From Pseudomonas putida (GTDB lineage: Bacteria; Pseudomonadota; Gammaproteobacteria; Pseudomonadales; Pseudomonadaceae): DNA of 64,000 bases. Location: contig NZ_JANHLD010000001.1 in assembly GCF_028682455.1 (NCBI RefSeq), positions 1,116,001-1,180,000 on the forward strand. The letters are read 5' to 3'. Below the pieces are notes generated by a model. That model did no database searches. It was given only the letters and a program-made list of their open reading frames with translations, and was not told the origin of the DNA. Position numbers and translations under genes: made by a program. The stretch's first letter is position 1. Each line of letters starts with the position of its first letter. Of this stretch, positions 43,005-53,532 are shown piece after piece.

Positions 43005-43715
43005 TCAAGCGTCGTCTGGATTACGGCCGCTGTGCGGCCGATCGCCGGCAAGCCCGGCTCCCACACGGCGGGCCTGGATCAATTCCCACAGCCGCGCGTC
43101 TTCAAAATCGGCCACCACCAGTTGTGCTCCGGCCGCCTGCAGGGCCTCGGCAGACTGGCTGGTAGAGATTCCCACCGTGAAGATCCCCGCAGCGCTGGCA
43201 GCAGTCACTCCCGGTACCGAATCCTCGAACGCCAGGGCATGCGCCGCGCGCGTGCCAAGCCGCTCAAGGCCGGTGAGGTAGGGCAGCGGATCCGGCTTGG
43301 CACGGGCCAGTTCTTCAGCCACCAGCACATGTTCGAAACGCCCACCCAGAGCCATCGCCTCGAGCATGTGCTCGGCATTGGCCCGCGGCGCATTGGTGAC
43401 TACGGCCATGCCGATGCCGTGCCGTTCGGCATGTTCAAGCAGGCGCAGCAGGCCGGCGGTGGGTTGCAGGGTCGGCGACAGGGCACGAAAGCGTGCCTCC
43501 TTGAGATCGGCGAAGGCCTGGTGCGCGGCCAGCGGCCGGTCGGGGAACAGGTAGCGGCACAGGTCGGCGTTGGCCCGGCCGCTGACGTGGGCGTCGAATT
43601 CGGCTTCGGTCAGCTCCCGGCCTTCTTCACGCAACAGCTGTTGCAGGGCCAGCAGGTGGAGGTTGTCGGTATCGGTCAGGGTGCCGTCGAGGTCGAACAA
43701 CAGGGCTTCAAGCAT
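43005..43715 (-). CDS. HAD-superfamily phosphatase/phosphomutase, beta-PGM type
   Basis: 236 residues with the HAD motifs: nucleophile loop LLFDLDGTLTDTD (residues 5-17), motif II VVTNAPRANAE, motif III Lys in ARAKPDP, and motif IV EDSVPGV. The cap after residue 18 is of the helical C1 type, as in beta-phosphoglucomutase and sugar-phosphate phosphatases. The substrate is unknown. The ATG at 43715 fits the motif spacing. It diverges from the SOS cassette. Confidence 0.86.
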   Translation of the reverse strand: MLEALLFDLDGTLTDTDNLHLLALQQLLREEGRELTEAEFDAHVSGRANADLCRYLFPDRPLAAHQAFADLKEARFRALSPTLQPTAGLLRLLEHAERHGIGMAVVTNAPRANAEHMLEAMALGGRFEHVLVAEELARAKPDPLPYLTGLERLGTRAAHALAFEDSVPGVTAASAAGIFTVGISTSQSAEALQAAGAQLVVADFEDARLWELIQARRVGAGLAGDRPHSGRNPDDA

Positions 43716-43785
43716 GTCGGGGGTCCGCTGCAAAGGCTGTCCAGCATAACCCGATCAAGGGGGCTGGTCAGCGGGAGACGAAAAG

Positions 43786-43799
43786 AGTACAAATGTACT
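43786..43799. promoter_or_regulatory. LexA2-type SOS box
   Basis: AGTAC-AAAT-GTACT is a perfect palindrome matching the GTAC-N4-GTAC operator described for the second LexA of Pseudomonas putida, rather than the E. coli CTGT-N8-ACAG box. It overlaps the first possible start codon of the lexA2 gene, predicting autorepression and SOS induction of the whole cassette. Confidence 0.88.
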
Positions 43800-44413
43800 C
43801 CATGAATACTTTATCGCCCAAACGCAGCGCTATCCTCACGTTCATCCGCGACCGCATCGCCGATCACGGCCAGCCGCCGAGCCTGGCCGATATCGCCACG
43901 GCCTTCGGCTTTGCCTCGCGCAGCGTGGCGCGCAAGCACATCCAGGCCCTGTGCGAGGCCGGTTTCATCGAGGTCACGCCCAACCAGGCCCGGGGCATTC
44001 GCCTGGCCGGTGCCTTGCGCCGCCCCGAGGTGCTGGAGATCCCGGTATTGGGCCAGGTGGCGGCGGGGCGGCCGATCGGTCCCGACGTCGACATCCACGA
44101 GCAACTCATGCTCGATGCCCACCTGTTCAGCCGCTCGCCCGACTACCTGCTCAAGGTGCGTGGCGACTCGATGCTCGACGACGGCATCCTCGACGGCGAC
44201 CTGGTCGGCATCAAGCAACAGGCCGAGGCCCGCGACGGGCAGATCATCGTCGCGCGCCTGGAGGGTGAGGTGACCATCAAGCGCTTCGAGCGGGTCAGCG
44301 CCCGGCATTACCGCCTGCTGCCACGCAACCCGGCCTATGCACCGATCGACATTGGCCCAGGCCAGGACTTCGTCATCGAAGGCGTGTTCTGCGGCCTGGT
44401 GAGGCGCGGCTGA
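43793..44413 (+). CDS. lexA: LexA repressor, second copy (LexA2)
   Basis: 206 residues. The winged-helix DNA-binding domain (MNTLSPKRSAILTFIRDRI; helix region PPSLADIATAFGFAS) precedes the S24 peptidase domain with the self-cleavage Ala-Gly bond in GQVAAGRPIG, catalytic Ser in GDSMLDDG and Lys in GEVTIKRF. The start could be the ATG at 43793, inside the operator, or at 43802; neither has an ideal ribosome site. It is the first gene of lexA2-imuA-imuB-dnaE2 and a repressor of its own cassette. Its stop overlaps imuA by one base (TGATG). Confidence 0.92.
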   Translation: MYSMNTLSPKRSAILTFIRDRIADHGQPPSLADIATAFGFASRSVARKHIQALCEAGFIEVTPNQARGIRLAGALRRPEVLEIPVLGQVAAGRPIGPDVDIHEQLMLDAHLFSRSPDYLLKVRGDSMLDDGILDGDLVGIKQQAEARDGQIIVARLEGEVTIKRFERVSARHYRLLPRNPAYAPIDIGPGQDFVIEGVFCGLVRRG

Positions 44414-45030
44414 TGGGCGCCGTGGTCAGCCTCGACGGGCTGCTCGACCAGCAGCGCGTCTGGAAGGGCCGCCCCCAGGCGCAGCCCCCGGGGCTGCAGC
44501 CCACCGGCCATGCGGTGCTGGATGCGGCGCTGCCGGGTGGCGGCTGGCCAGCAGGTGCGCTCACCGAGGTGCTGCTGGCCGCCGAGGGCTGTGGCGAGCT
44601 GCACCTGCTGTGGCCAAGCCTGGCGCGGTTGACCGCCGGTGGCGAACGGGTAGTGCTGGTTGCACCGCCCTTCGTGCCCTACGCACCTGCCTGGCAGGCC
44701 GCCGGGGTCGACCTGCAGTACATTGCCCTGGTCCAGGCGCACCCGGGCGAGGTGCTCTGGGCCGCCGAGCAGTGCCTGCGCTCGGGCAGTTGCGGCGCGG
44801 TACTGTGCTGGCCGCACAAGGCCGACGACCGCGCCTTGCGCCGCTTGCAGGTAGCGGCCGAAAGCGGCCAGGCCCTGGCCTTTGCCCTGCGTCCGATGCA
44901 GGCTGCGCTCAACCCTTCGCCGGCGGCGTTGCGCATTGCCGTCGATGCCCGCCCGGCCCAGTGGCGGGTGCTCAAGTGCCGGGGCGGGCTGGCTCCGGCC
45001 ATGCCCATTGCCTGCCCCGGGCGAGGCTGA
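44413..45030 (+). CDS. imuA: translesion synthesis accessory protein ImuA
   Basis: 205 residues, a RecA-like/SulA-like accessory protein. It has the opening GLQPTGHAVLDAALPGGGWPAGALTE (RecA-family N-terminal strand and loop, here quoted in part) and LVLVAPPF-type Walker B-like strands, but no intact Walker A GxxxxGKT. ImuA works with ImuB and DnaE2 in damage-induced mutagenesis. It is coupled to lexA2 through TGATG and followed by imuB after 6 bp. Confidence 0.88.
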   Translation: MGAVVSLDGLLDQQRVWKGRPQAQPPGLQPTGHAVLDAALPGGGWPAGALTEVLLAAEGCGELHLLWPSLARLTAGGERVVLVAPPFVPYAPAWQAAGVDLQYIALVQAHPGEVLWAAEQCLRSGSCGAVLCWPHKADDRALRRLQVAAESGQALAFALRPMQAALNPSPAALRIAVDARPAQWRVLKCRGGLAPAMPIACPGRG

Positions 45031-45036
45031 TGGATC

Positions 45037-46449
45037 ATGCTCTGGGCCTGTATCCTGCTGCCGCAGCTGGCACTCGACGCCGTGCTGCGCGGGCGCGACG
45101 ATCCCGACACGCCGCTGGTGCTGCTCAGCGGGCCGCCCCAGCGCCGGGTGCTGCAGGCGGTCAACGCGGCCGCCGCCGCCCTGGGCTTGCGCGCCGGCCA
45201 GCCGTTGACCACCGCCCAGGCGCTGGCGGGGCATTTCACCTGCGTTGACCACGACCCGGCCGCCATCGAGCCGCTACAGCAACTGCTCGCCGCCTGGGCC
45301 TATCGCTTCAGCTCCCAGGTCAGCCTGCATTACCCGCGGGTGCTGCTGCTCGAGGTCGAGTCCAGCCTGGGGCTGTTCGGGCCCTGGCCGGCATTCGAGG
45401 CGCGCCTGCGGGCCGAGCTCGGTGCCCTGGGGTTTCGCCACCGTATCGTGCTGGCCAGCAACCCGGTGGCCGCGCGCATGCTTGCCAACTGTCATGACGG
45501 CCTGGCGCTCACCGATCCCGAACAGACCCGCGCCGCCCTCGAGCAACTGCCCATCGAGCGGGTCGGCTTGCCTGAACAGGCGGCCAGCGCCTTTGCGCGC
45601 ATGGGCCTGCGCCGGCTCGGCCAGGTCATGGCGTTGCCGCGCCAGGCCCTGGCCCGGCGTTTCGCCGCCCCGGTGCAGTTGCACCTGGACCGCTTGCTCG
45701 GGGTGCGGCCCATGGCCTTGGCGTTCTACCTACCGCCGGATCGTTTCGATGCCCGCCTGGAGCTGAATTTTGATGTGGAGTCGCACCAGGCCCTGCTCTT
45801 TCCGATGCGCCGCCTGATCAACGACCTGGCCGCTTTCCTGGCCGGGCGCGACAGTGGCGTGCAGCGCTTCACCCTGCACCTGGAGCACGGCGAAGGTCCC
45901 GACACCTGTGTGGCCGTCGGCCTGCTGGCTGCCGAGCGTGACCCGCAGATGCTCTTCGAACTGGCCCGTGGGCGCCTGGAGCAACTGCAACTGGGCGCGC
46001 CGGTGCGCAACCTGCGCCTGCTGGCCGAAGACCTGCCGGCCTTTGTGCCGCAACACAGCGAACTGTTCGACCCGCGCCCGCAGCAGAATCAGCCCTGGGA
46101 GCAGTTGCGCGAACGCCTGCGCGCACGCCTGGGTGACAGCGCGGTACGCAACCTCGCGGCCCAGGACGATCATCGCCCCGAGTGCGCCTGGCGCCTGGAC
46201 AGCGCCGCCAAGCTGCCGCCAGCGCCCAGTGCGCCGCGCCCGGGCTGGCTGCTGGCCGAGCCCCAGGCCTTGCCGGGGGTGGGGGTGCAGCTGCTGACGG
46301 GGGCCGAGCGGATCGAGTCCGGCTGGTGGGATGGCGGTGACATACGCCGCGACTACTACCGGGTACAGACCCCGACCGGGCTGTATGCCTGGGCCTACCG
46401 CAACCTGGGTGAGGATGGTCCGCTGTGGCTGCAGGGCTGGTTTGCATGA
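45037..46449 (+). CDS. imuB: ImuB, catalytically inactive Y-family polymerase homologue
   Basis: 470 residues with the Y-family polymerase fold. The catalytic acidic residues are missing: the N-terminal strand reads [18 protein letters not shown] where DinB-type enzymes have D-x-D, and the second site reads [12 protein letters not shown] where SxDE is expected. This agrees with ImuB being a scaffold that links DnaE2 and ImuA to the beta clamp. It starts at the ATG at 45037, 6 bp after imuA, and overlaps dnaE2 by 4 nt. Confidence 0.9.
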   Translation: MLWACILLPQLALDAVLRGRDDPDTPLVLLSGPPQRRVLQAVNAAAAALGLRAGQPLTTAQALAGHFTCVDHDPAAIEPLQQLLAAWAYRFSSQVSLHYPRVLLLEVESSLGLFGPWPAFEARLRAELGALGFRHRIVLASNPVAARMLANCHDGLALTDPEQTRAALEQLPIERVGLPEQAASAFARMGLRRLGQVMALPRQALARRFAAPVQLHLDRLLGVRPMALAFYLPPDRFDARLELNFDVESHQALLFPMRRLINDLAAFLAGRDSGVQRFTLHLEHGEGPDTCVAVGLLAAERDPQMLFELARGRLEQLQLGAPVRNLRLLAEDLPAFVPQHSELFDPRPQQNQPWEQLRERLRARLGDSAVRNLAAQDDHRPECAWRLDSAAKLPPAPSAPRPGWLLAEPQALPGVGVQLLTGAERIESGWWDGGDIRRDYYRVQTPTGLYAWAYRNLGEDGPLWLQGWFA

Positions 46450-49400
46450 GCGCGCTCCAGGGCTACGCCGAACTGCACTGCCTGTCGAATTTCAGCTTCC
46501 AGCGTGGCGCCTCCAGCGCCCGGGAGTTGTTCGAGCGCGCCCGCCAGCACGGCTACCAGGCCCTGGCCATCACCGACGAATGCACCCTGGCGGGAATCGT
46601 GCGGGCCTGGCAGGCGGCCAGGGCCGTCGACCTGGCCCTGATCGTCGGCAGCGAAGTGCGCCTGCACCAGGGGCCCAAGCTGGTGCTGCTGGCCGAGAAC
46701 CTGACCGGTTACCAGCACCTGTGCCGGTTGATCACCCTGGGCCGGCGGCGGGCGCAAAAGGGCACGTACCAGTTGCTGCGCGACGATTTCGAGGCGCCGC
46801 TTGAGGGGCTGCTGGCCCTGTGGGTGCCGGATGGTCACGCCGATGACAGGGCCACCGGGCACTGGTTGCGCGAGCGTTTCGCCGAGCGCCTGTGGCTGGC
46901 GGTCGAGCTGCACCGTGGCGCCGACGATGGGCTGCGCCTGCAGCAGATGCAGGCCCTGGCCGAGGCGTTGCAGATCCGCGTCGTGGCGGCAGGGGATGTG
47001 CACATGCACGCCCGGGGGCGCCGCGCCCTGCAAGACAGCATGACGGCCATCCGTCACCACTGCACCGTGGCCGAGGCCGGGCAACGCCTGTTCGCCAATG
47101 GCGAGCGTCACCTGCGCCCGCTGGCGCAACTGGCCGAGCTCTACCCACAGGCCTTGCTCGACGAAACCCAGCGCATTGCCGAGCGCTGCCGTTTCGACCT
47201 GAGCCAGCTGTGCTACCAATACCCCCGCGAGCTGGTCCCGGCTGGCCAGACGGCCAGCAGCTGGCTGCGCCACCAGTGCGAGCAGGGGCAGCGCCGGCGC
47301 TGGCCGAGGGGCATCGAAGAGCAGGCTCGCGCGACCCTGGAGCATGAGCTCGAACTGATCGCCGAGCTGAACTACGAAAGCTACTTCCTCACCGTGCATG
47401 ACATCGTCACGTTCGCCCGTGGCCAGGGCATTCTCTGCCAGGGGCGAGGCTCGGCGGCCAACTCGGTGGTGTGCTACGTGCTGGGCATCACCGAGCTGGA
47501 CCCGATGAAGAGCCATTTGTTGTTCGAGCGCTTTCTGTCGCGCGAGCGTGATGAGCCGCCGGATATCGACGTCGACTTCGAGCACGAGCGGCGCGAAGAG
47601 GTACTGCAGTATGTCTTCAGCCGCTACGGTCGCCATCGCGCCGCCTTGACCGCGGTGGCCAGCACCTACCATGCCGCCGGCGCGGTACGCGACATCGCCC
47701 GGGTGCTGGGCCTGCCGGTGGCGCAGATCAACGCCCTGGCCGACTGCTGCGGGCGCTGGAGCGACCGCCTGCCGCCGCCCGAGCAACTGCGCGAAGCCGG
47801 CTTCGATCCCGACAGCCTGATGCTGCGCCGGGTGCTGGCGCTGACGGGCGAGCTGATCGGCTTTCCCCGGCACCTGTCCCAGCACCCGGGCGGCTTTGTG
47901 ATTTCCGAGCAGCCCCTGGACACCCTGGTGCCGGTGGAAAACGCCGCGATGGACGGGCGTACGGTGATCCAGTGGGACAAGGACGACCTCGACCTGGTCG
48001 GCCTGCTCAAGGTCGATATCCTCGCCCTGGGCATGCTCACGGCCTTGCGTCGTTGTTTCGACCTGCTGTATCGCCACCGTGGCCGTGAGCTGACCCTGGC
48101 CACCGTCCCCGCCGACTGCGCCGCGACCTATGAAATGATCGGCCGCGCCGACACCGTCGGGGTGTTCCAGATCGAGTCACGGGCGCAGATGGCCATGCTG
48201 CCGCGGCTCAAGCCGAAGAATTTCTACGACCTGGTGATCGAGGTGGCGATCGTGCGCCCCGGGCCGATCCAGGGCGACATGGTCCACCCCTACCTGCGGC
48301 GGCGCCAGAACCTGGAACCAGTGACCTATCCATCGCCTGCGTTGAAGAAGGTGTTCGAGCGCACCCTGGGGGTGCCGCTGTTCCAGGAGCAGGTCATGGA
48401 ACTGGCGATGGTTGCCGGTGGCTACTCGGCGGGCGAGGCCGACCAGCTACGCCGGGCCATGGCCGCCTGGAAGCGCCACGGCGGCCTCGAGCCGCACCGC
48501 GAGCGGCTGATCGTCGGCATGCGTGGCAATGGCTACAGCAGTGAGTTTGCCGAACGCATCTTCGAACAGATCAAGGGCTTTGGCAGCTATGGCTTTCCCG
48601 AGTCCCATGCCGCGAGCTTCGCCTTGCTGACCTATGCCAGTTGCTGGCTCAAGTGCCATGAACCGGCGATCTTTGCCTGCGCGCTGATCAACAGCTGGCC
48701 GATGGGCTTCTACAGCCCTGACCAGATCCTCCAGGACGCCCGCCGCCACCATATCGAGATCCGCCCGGTGGACGTGTGCCACAGCGACTGGGACTGCAGC
48801 CTGGAGCCGGGGGCAGGGCAGGCGCTGGCCCTGCGCCTGGGCCTGCGACAGGTGCGCGGCTTCAGTGAGGCCGATGCCCGGCGCATCGAGCAAGCCCGTG
48901 CCGGGCGTGGCTGGCGTGATGTCAGCGACCTGTGCCTGCGGGCACAGCTCGATGCCCGTGCCCGTGAACTGCTGGCCGATGCCGGCGCCTTGCGCGCCCT
49001 TGCCAGCGACCGCCACCAGGCTCGCTGGCAGGTGGCGGCGGTGCAGGCGCAGTTGCCGTTGTTCGCGGCCGTGGAGCCTGCCGTGGAGGTGCCGGTGGAC
49101 TTGCCACGGCCCTCGGTCAGTGAGGACATGTTCGCTGACTACGCCAGCGTCGGGACTACCCTGGGGCCGCATCCGCTGACCTTGCTGCGTGGTCGCCTGA
49201 ATGCGTTGGGCTGTCGCAGTTCGAAGGCGCTGGAGGAGGCCGGGCACGGCGACAAGGTCAGCGTGGCGGGGTTGGTCACCGGGCGCCAGCGCCCGGGGAC
49301 TGCCAGCGGCGTCACCTTCGTGACCCTGGAAGATGAGTTCGGCAACGTCAACGTGGTGGTCTGGCGCGACTTGGCCGAGCGTCAGCGGCGGGCCCTGGTG

Positions 49401-49532
49401 GGGGCACGGCTGTTGCGGGTGAGCGGAAGGCTCGAGAGTGAAAGCGGGGTGCGGCATCTGATTGCACAGCGCCTGGAAGACCTCAGCCCCTTGTTGCAGG
49501 GGCTGGAGGTGCGCAGCCGGGATTTTCATTGA
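46446..49532 (+). CDS. dnaE2: error-prone DNA polymerase DnaE2
   Basis: 1028-residue C-family polymerase. The PHP domain starts [16 protein letters not shown] with several metal-ligand positions altered relative to DnaE1. The palm contains [14 protein letters not shown] and [15 protein letters not shown] with catalytic acids, and the C-terminal OB domain (about 940-1000) is present. It lacks the tau-binding tail of replicative DnaE, fitting the shorter length (DnaE1 about 1170). It is the polymerase of the SOS mutasome with ImuA and ImuB. It starts at the ATG at 46446 by ATGA overlap with imuB. Confidence 0.93.
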   Translation: MSALQGYAELHCLSNFSFQRGASSARELFERARQHGYQALAITDECTLAGIVRAWQAARAVDLALIVGSEVRLHQGPKLVLLAENLTGYQHLCRLITLGRRRAQKGTYQLLRDDFEAPLEGLLALWVPDGHADDRATGHWLRERFAERLWLAVELHRGADDGLRLQQMQALAEALQIRVVAAGDVHMHARGRRALQDSMTAIRHHCTVAEAGQRLFANGERHLRPLAQLAELYPQALLDETQRIAERCRFDLSQLCYQYPRELVPAGQTASSWLRHQCEQGQRRRWPRGIEEQARATLEHELELIAELNYESYFLTVHDIVTFARGQGILCQGRGSAANSVVCYVLGITELDPMKSHLLFERFLSRERDEPPDIDVDFEHERREEVLQYVFSRYGRHRAALTAVASTYHAAGAVRDIARVLGLPVAQINALADCCGRWSDRLPPPEQLREAGFDPDSLMLRRVLALTGELIGFPRHLSQHPGGFVISEQPLDTLVPVENAAMDGRTVIQWDKDDLDLVGLLKVDILALGMLTALRRCFDLLYRHRGRELTLATVPADCAATYEMIGRADTVGVFQIESRAQMAMLPRLKPKNFYDLVIEVAIVRPGPIQGDMVHPYLRRRQNLEPVTYPSPALKKVFERTLGVPLFQEQVMELAMVAGGYSAGEADQLRRAMAAWKRHGGLEPHRERLIVGMRGNGYSSEFAERIFEQIKGFGSYGFPESHAASFALLTYASCWLKCHEPAIFACALINSWPMGFYSPDQILQDARRHHIEIRPVDVCHSDWDCSLEPGAGQALALRLGLRQVRGFSEADARRIEQARAGRGWRDVSDLCLRAQLDARARELLADAGALRALASDRHQARWQVAAVQAQLPLFAAVEPAVEVPVDLPRPSVSEDMFADYASVGTTLGPHPLTLLRGRLNALGCRSSKALEEAGHGDKVSVAGLVTGRQRPGTASGVTFVTLEDEFGNVNVVVWRDLAERQRRALVGARLLRVSGRLESESGVRHLIAQRLEDLSPLLQGLEVRSRDFH

Positions 49533-49548
49533 CCCAACGGGGTGGAGC

Positions 49549-50376
49549 TCAAACCATCGCCAGGTGCTGCTTGCGCGTCGGTACCGGGAAGGCGCGGTCG
49601 ATGGCGCGCAAATCTTCGCTGTTGAGCACCAGGTGGGCTGCCGCCGCATTCAGGCGCACATGTTCTGGGTCCACGGCCTTGGGGATGGCAATCACGCCGT
49701 CCTCGCGTGTCACCCAGGCCAGGCTCACCTGCGCCGGGGTCGCACCATGGCGCTCGGCTATCTCTTCCAGGGTCGGGTGCTTGAGCAAACGCCCGGCCTG
49801 GGCGAGCGGGCAGTAGGCCATGGTGGGCAGCTGGCGCTTGTGGCTCCAGGGCAGCAGGTCGAATTCGATGCCGCGCTGGGCCGGGTTGTACAGCACCTGG
49901 TTGGTGGCGCAGTGGCTGCTGTATTCATGCAGTTCGCGCAGGTCGTCGACATCGAAGTTCGACACCCCCCACCGGCCGATCTTGCCAGCCTCGCGCAGGC
50001 GCTCGAAGGCCTCGACGGTTTCTTCCAGCGGGTACTGGCCGCGCCAGTGCAGCAGGTAGAGATCGATGTAGTCGGTACCCAGGTGCTTGAGGCTGCGTTC
50101 GCAGGCAGCGGGTACGCCGGCATGGCTGGCGTTGTGCGGGTAGACCTTGCTGACCACGAAGACCTGGTCGCGGCGCCCGGCGATGGCCTGGCCAACCACC
50201 TGTTCGGCGCCGCCTTCGGCATACATCTCGGCCGTGTCGATCAGCGTCAGGCCCTGTTCGATACCCTGTTGCAGGGCCGCCACTTCGCGGCTGCGCTGGC
50301 CCGGGTCTTCGCCCATGTACCAGGTGCCCTGGCCAATGGCTGGCACCTGTTGGCCGGCAAGCTTTACTGTACGCAT
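49549..50376 (-). CDS. aldo/keto reductase
   Basis: 275 residues with the AKR tetrad: Asp and Tyr in LIDTAEMYAEG, Lys in VVSKVYPHN, His in YLLHWRG. GWGVSNFDV (as RWGVSNFDV) and the C-terminal cofactor segment VIAIPKAV support NADP binding. It is close to the AKR5 YajO/PhP-like group; the substrate is unknown. The start at 50376 overlaps the upstream LysR gene by 13 bp, so the two are coupled in a LysR-AKR operon. Confidence 0.87.
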   Translation of the reverse strand: MRTVKLAGQQVPAIGQGTWYMGEDPGQRSREVAALQQGIEQGLTLIDTAEMYAEGGAEQVVGQAIAGRRDQVFVVSKVYPHNASHAGVPAACERSLKHLGTDYIDLYLLHWRGQYPLEETVEAFERLREAGKIGRWGVSNFDVDDLRELHEYSSHCATNQVLYNPAQRGIEFDLLPWSHKRQLPTMAYCPLAQAGRLLKHPTLEEIAERHGATPAQVSLAWVTREDGVIAIPKAVDPEHVRLNAAAAHLVLNSEDLRAIDRAFPVPTRKQHLAMV

Positions 50377-51269
50377 GTCACCTCCTGGAGTCGGGAATGT
50401 TGCTGCAGCACCTCAAGCAGCGCCTGGGCCGCTGCCGAGAGTTTATGGTCGGCCAGCAGGCTGACGCCAATGCGCCGTTCGATACTCGGTTCGACCAGGG
50501 TGACGCAGCGCGCGCCGAGTTCTTCCATCTGGCCGATGCACAACGCCGGTACCGCGCTGACCCCCAGCCCGTTGGCGACCATGCGGCCGATGGTCGACAG
50601 CTGGTGGCTCTCGAAGGCCACCGCCAGCTTGCCGTGTTCGGCAGCCAGGTGCTGCTCCAGCAACAGGCGCACCGCCGAAGGGCGCTGCAGGGCGATGAAG
50701 TCTTCGGCGAGCAGTTCGCGCCAGGTCACTTGCTGTTGTCGCGCCAGGGGCGAATCAGCCGGCACCACGGCGACGAAGCGGTCCAGGTACAGCGGTTTGA
50801 ATATCAACGGTTCGCTGGCGTCCGGTTCGAAGCCGATGCCCAGTTCGACGCGCCGGTGGCGCACCAGTTCCAGTACTTGTTCGTTGATCACGTCGTGCAC
50901 GGTGACGTTGACCCGCGGGTAGCGCTGGCGAAACACCTTCAGCGCTGCCGGCAGCAGGTTGCCGGCATAGGCCGGCATGGCGGCGATGGCCACCCGGCCC
51001 AGTTGCAGAGTAAAGCGCTGGCGCAGCAGTTCTTCGGTGTTGTCCCAATCGGCCAGCAGTTGCCGGGCCAGCGGCAGCAGCACCTCGCCCTCGGGGGTCA
51101 GGCTGACGCTGCGGGTGGTGCGGCTGAGCAGGGCGCCGCCGAGGTTGTCTTCCAGGGCCTTGATGGTCAGGCTCAGGGCTGGCTGCGACAGGTGCAGGTG
51201 CTCACCGGCCTGGGCAAAGCTCTGGTACTTGGCGACGGTGATGAAGGCGCGCAGCTGTTTGACGTTCAT
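50364..51269 (-). CDS. LysR family regulator, divergent from CoA-transferase genes
   Basis: 301 residues. The HTH MNVKQLRAFITVAKYQSFAQ is followed by HLSQPALSLTIKALEDNLGG and a CbbR/CynR-like effector domain with GIGFEPDA. It is divergent from the CoA-transferase operon across 137 bp of AT-rich DNA and coupled to the downstream aldo/keto reductase gene. It probably controls one or both, but the inducer is unknown. Confidence 0.87.
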   Translation of the reverse strand: MNVKQLRAFITVAKYQSFAQAGEHLHLSQPALSLTIKALEDNLGGALLSRTTRSVSLTPEGEVLLPLARQLLADWDNTEELLRQRFTLQLGRVAIAAMPAYAGNLLPAALKVFRQRYPRVNVTVHDVINEQVLELVRHRRVELGIGFEPDASEPLIFKPLYLDRFVAVVPADSPLARQQQVTWRELLAEDFIALQRPSAVRLLLEQHLAAEHGKLAVAFESHQLSTIGRMVANGLGVSAVPALCIGQMEELGARCVTLVEPSIERRIGVSLLADHKLSAAAQALLEVLQQHSRLQEVTCVQ

Positions 51270-51406
51270 GGGGGTGGTCTATTCTTTTGAAAAATTAATC
51301 AAATGATCATAAAAACAAAATTAACAAATAAGTCTATTGGGGTGAAGATGCGTCAAACGCTAACCGGCACCCCTGTCGGTTCAACAACTACAAAAGGCGG
51401 ATCAGC

Positions 51407-52105
51407 ATGGCCGGACTGGACAAGCGCGTAGCAACCTATGAACAGGCCCTTGAAGGCCTGACCGACAACATGACTGTACTGGCCGGTGGTTTCGGCTTGT
51501 GCGGCATTCCTGAAAACCTCATCAACGAGATCAAGCGCCGTGGCGTCAAGGGCCTGACCGTGGTCTCCAACAACTGCGGCGTCGACGGCTTCGGCCTGGG
51601 CGTACTGCTCGAGGATCACCAGATCCGCAAGATGGTCGCCTCCTACGTGGGTGAGAACGCCGAGTTCGAGCGCCAGCTGCTCAGCGGCGAGCTGGAAGTG
51701 GAGCTGACCCCCCAAGGCACCCTGGCCGAAAAAATGCGCGCCGGCGGCGCCGGCATCCCGGCCTTCTTCACCGCCACCGGCTACGGCACCCCGGTTGCCG
51801 AAGGCAAGGAAGTGCGCGAATTCAACGGTCGCAAGTACATCCTCGAAGAAGCCATCACCGGTGACTTCGCTATCGTCAAGGGCTGGAAGGCCGACCACTA
51901 CGGCAACGTGGTGTACCGCAACACCGCGCAGAACTTCAACCCGCTGGCCGCCACCGCCGGCAAGATCACCGTGGTCGAGGTCGAGGAGATCGTCGAGCCG
52001 GGTGTGCTGCTGCCCACCGAGATCCATACCCCGGGTATCTATGTCGACCGGGTGATTGTCGGCACCTTCGAGAAGCGTATCGAAAAACGCACCCTCAAAG
52101 CCTGA
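51407..52105 (+). CDS. 3-oxoacid CoA-transferase subunit A
   Basis: 232 residues, family I CoA-transferase alpha subunit (ScoA/AtoD type). It has [16 protein letters not shown], the GGFGLCG glycine loop, [12 protein letters not shown], and [12 protein letters not shown]. With the next gene it moves CoA from succinyl-CoA or acetyl-CoA to acetoacetate or another 3-oxoacid, feeding ketone-body or short-chain acid use. The ATG at 51407 follows AAGGCGG. It precedes subunit B by 36 bp. Confidence 0.92.
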   Translation: MAGLDKRVATYEQALEGLTDNMTVLAGGFGLCGIPENLINEIKRRGVKGLTVVSNNCGVDGFGLGVLLEDHQIRKMVASYVGENAEFERQLLSGELEVELTPQGTLAEKMRAGGAGIPAFFTATGYGTPVAEGKEVREFNGRKYILEEAITGDFAIVKGWKADHYGNVVYRNTAQNFNPLAATAGKITVVEVEEIVEPGVLLPTEIHTPGIYVDRVIVGTFEKRIEKRTLKA

Positions 52106-52141
52106 CCCATCCCCGAACAGAACAACAAAGAGATCCTGACC

Positions 52142-52798
52142 ATGGCACTTACCCGCGAACAAATGGCCCAGCGCGTCGCCCGCGAACTCAAGGACGGCTA
52201 CTACGTCAACCTCGGCATCGGCATCCCGACCCTGGTGGCCAACTACGTCCCGGCCGATATGGACGTGATGCTGCAATCTGAAAACGGCCTGCTGGGCATG
52301 GGTGAATTCCCCACCGAAGCGCAGCTGGACGCCGACATGATCAACGCCGGCAAGCAAACCGTGACCGCCCGCCGTGGCGCGTCGATCTTCAGCTCGGCCG
52401 AATCCTTCGCCATGATCCGTGGTGGTCATGTCGACCTCACCGTGCTCGGCGCCTTCGAAGTGGACGTGGAAGGCAACATCGCTTCCTGGATGATCCCTGG
52501 CAAGCTGGTCAAGGGCATGGGCGGGGCTATGGACCTGGTGGCAGGTGCCGACAACATCATCGTCACCATGACCCACGCCTCCAAGGATGGCGAGTCCAAG
52601 CTGCTGCCACGCTGCAGCCTGCCGCTGACCGGTGCCGGTTGCATCCGCAAGGTGCTGACCGACCTTGCTTACCTGGAGATCGAGGACGGCGCGTTCATCC
52701 TGCGCGAAACCGCACCGGGGGTGACGGTTGAAGAGATCATCGAGAAGACCGCCGGTAAGCTGATCGTGCCGGATGATGTTAAAGAGATGACGTTCTAA
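52142..52798 (+). CDS. 3-oxoacid CoA-transferase subunit B
   Basis: 218 residues, beta subunit (ScoB/AtoA type). The catalytic glutamate lies in SENGLLGMG, and GAFEVDVEGNIASW and GKLVKGMGGAMDLV are diagnostic. It works as a heteromer with the preceding subunit. GAGATCC precedes the ATG at 52142. It ends the operon; a terminator hairpin lies about 160 bp downstream, shared with the converging AhpD-like gene. Confidence 0.92.
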   Translation: MALTREQMAQRVARELKDGYYVNLGIGIPTLVANYVPADMDVMLQSENGLLGMGEFPTEAQLDADMINAGKQTVTARRGASIFSSAESFAMIRGGHVDLTVLGAFEVDVEGNIASWMIPGKLVKGMGGAMDLVAGADNIIVTMTHASKDGESKLLPRCSLPLTGAGCIRKVLTDLAYLEIEDGAFILRETAPGVTVEEIIEKTAGKLIVPDDVKEMTF

Positions 52799-52958
52799 GT
52801 CGTTCGACAGGGCCCCATCACGGGGCAACCGTGGGAGCGGGCTTCGTGCCGTTCCAGACAACCCGCTGGTGCTGTTCCTGCCGTGGTTTCTGGGAATCCC
52901 CTTGCAGTACACGCCACCGGTGATGCCGACGCCGGCTGGCTGATGGCATTGCCAGCAA

Positions 52959-52991
52959 CGAAAAACGCCCTGCAGTGCAGGGCGTTTTTCG
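52959..52991. terminator. bidirectional intrinsic terminator
   Basis: CGAAAAACGCCCTGCA-G-TGCAGGGCGTTTTTCG is a perfect inverted repeat with A- and T-tracts on either side, between the convergent CoA-transferase and AhpD-like genes and 13 bp from the latter's stop. Confidence 0.88.
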
Positions 52992-53004
52992 TGGTGGGGA
53001 CGAC

Positions 53005-53442
53005 TCAGCCGGGGATCATCGCAAAGCCGACGCCGAAGCGGTTCCAGGCGTTGATGGTGGCGATGGCCAGGGTCAGGTTGGCCACTTCGGTTTCGCTGAA
53101 GTGCTCCAGCAGTTCACGGTACTGATGCTCCGGGGCACGCAGGTCGGGCAGGCGGGTCAGGCTCTCGGTCCAGGCCAGGGCGGCGCGCTCGCGGGGGGTG
53201 AAGTAGGCGGTTTCTTCCCAGACGCTGAGGGTCTGCAGGCGGGCTTCGGTTTCCCCGGCCTTGCGCGCATCGTTGGCGTGCATGTTGACGCAGTAGGCGC
53301 AGCCGTTGATTTGCGAGGCGCGCAGGCGGATCAGCTCCAGCAGCGAATTCTCCAGCCCGGATTTGCCCAGGGCCATTTCCAGGCCGACCATCGCCTTGTA
53401 GGCTTCGGGTGCGTGTTTGGCCCATTCGATACGATTGCTCAT
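53005..53442 (-). CDS. carboxymuconolactone decarboxylase/AhpD-like protein
   Basis: 145 residues, all-helical AhpD-like fold. The redox/active motif is NGCAYCVNMHANDARKAG (CxxC plus His), and ERAALAWTESLTRL lies before the second helix pair. Such proteins are alkylhydroperoxidase-type reductants, often induced by oxidative stress. The ATG at 53442 fits the family start (MSNRIEWAKHAPEAYKAM). The gene lies beyond a shared terminator from the CoA-transferase operon. Confidence 0.87.
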   Translation of the reverse strand: MSNRIEWAKHAPEAYKAMVGLEMALGKSGLENSLLELIRLRASQINGCAYCVNMHANDARKAGETEARLQTLSVWEETAYFTPRERAALAWTESLTRLPDLRAPEHQYRELLEHFSETEVANLTLAIATINAWNRFGVGFAMIPG

Positions 53443-53532
53443 TGATCTACTCCAGTCAGGTCCGCGTCGGGCGGCGATGGCACTACCTTAGCGCTGCGCC
53501 GGCCGGGTTCGAATAGCCAATTGCGGCAAATG

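Noticed and set aside
46395..48077. 560-residue minus-strand frame across imuB/dnaE2
   Set aside because: Antisense to dnaE2, no recognisable domain and no ribosome site.
51353..52912. 519-residue minus-strand frame across the CoA-transferase genes
   Set aside because: Antisense to two clear enzymes; composition rich in His/Gly/Asp, no family.
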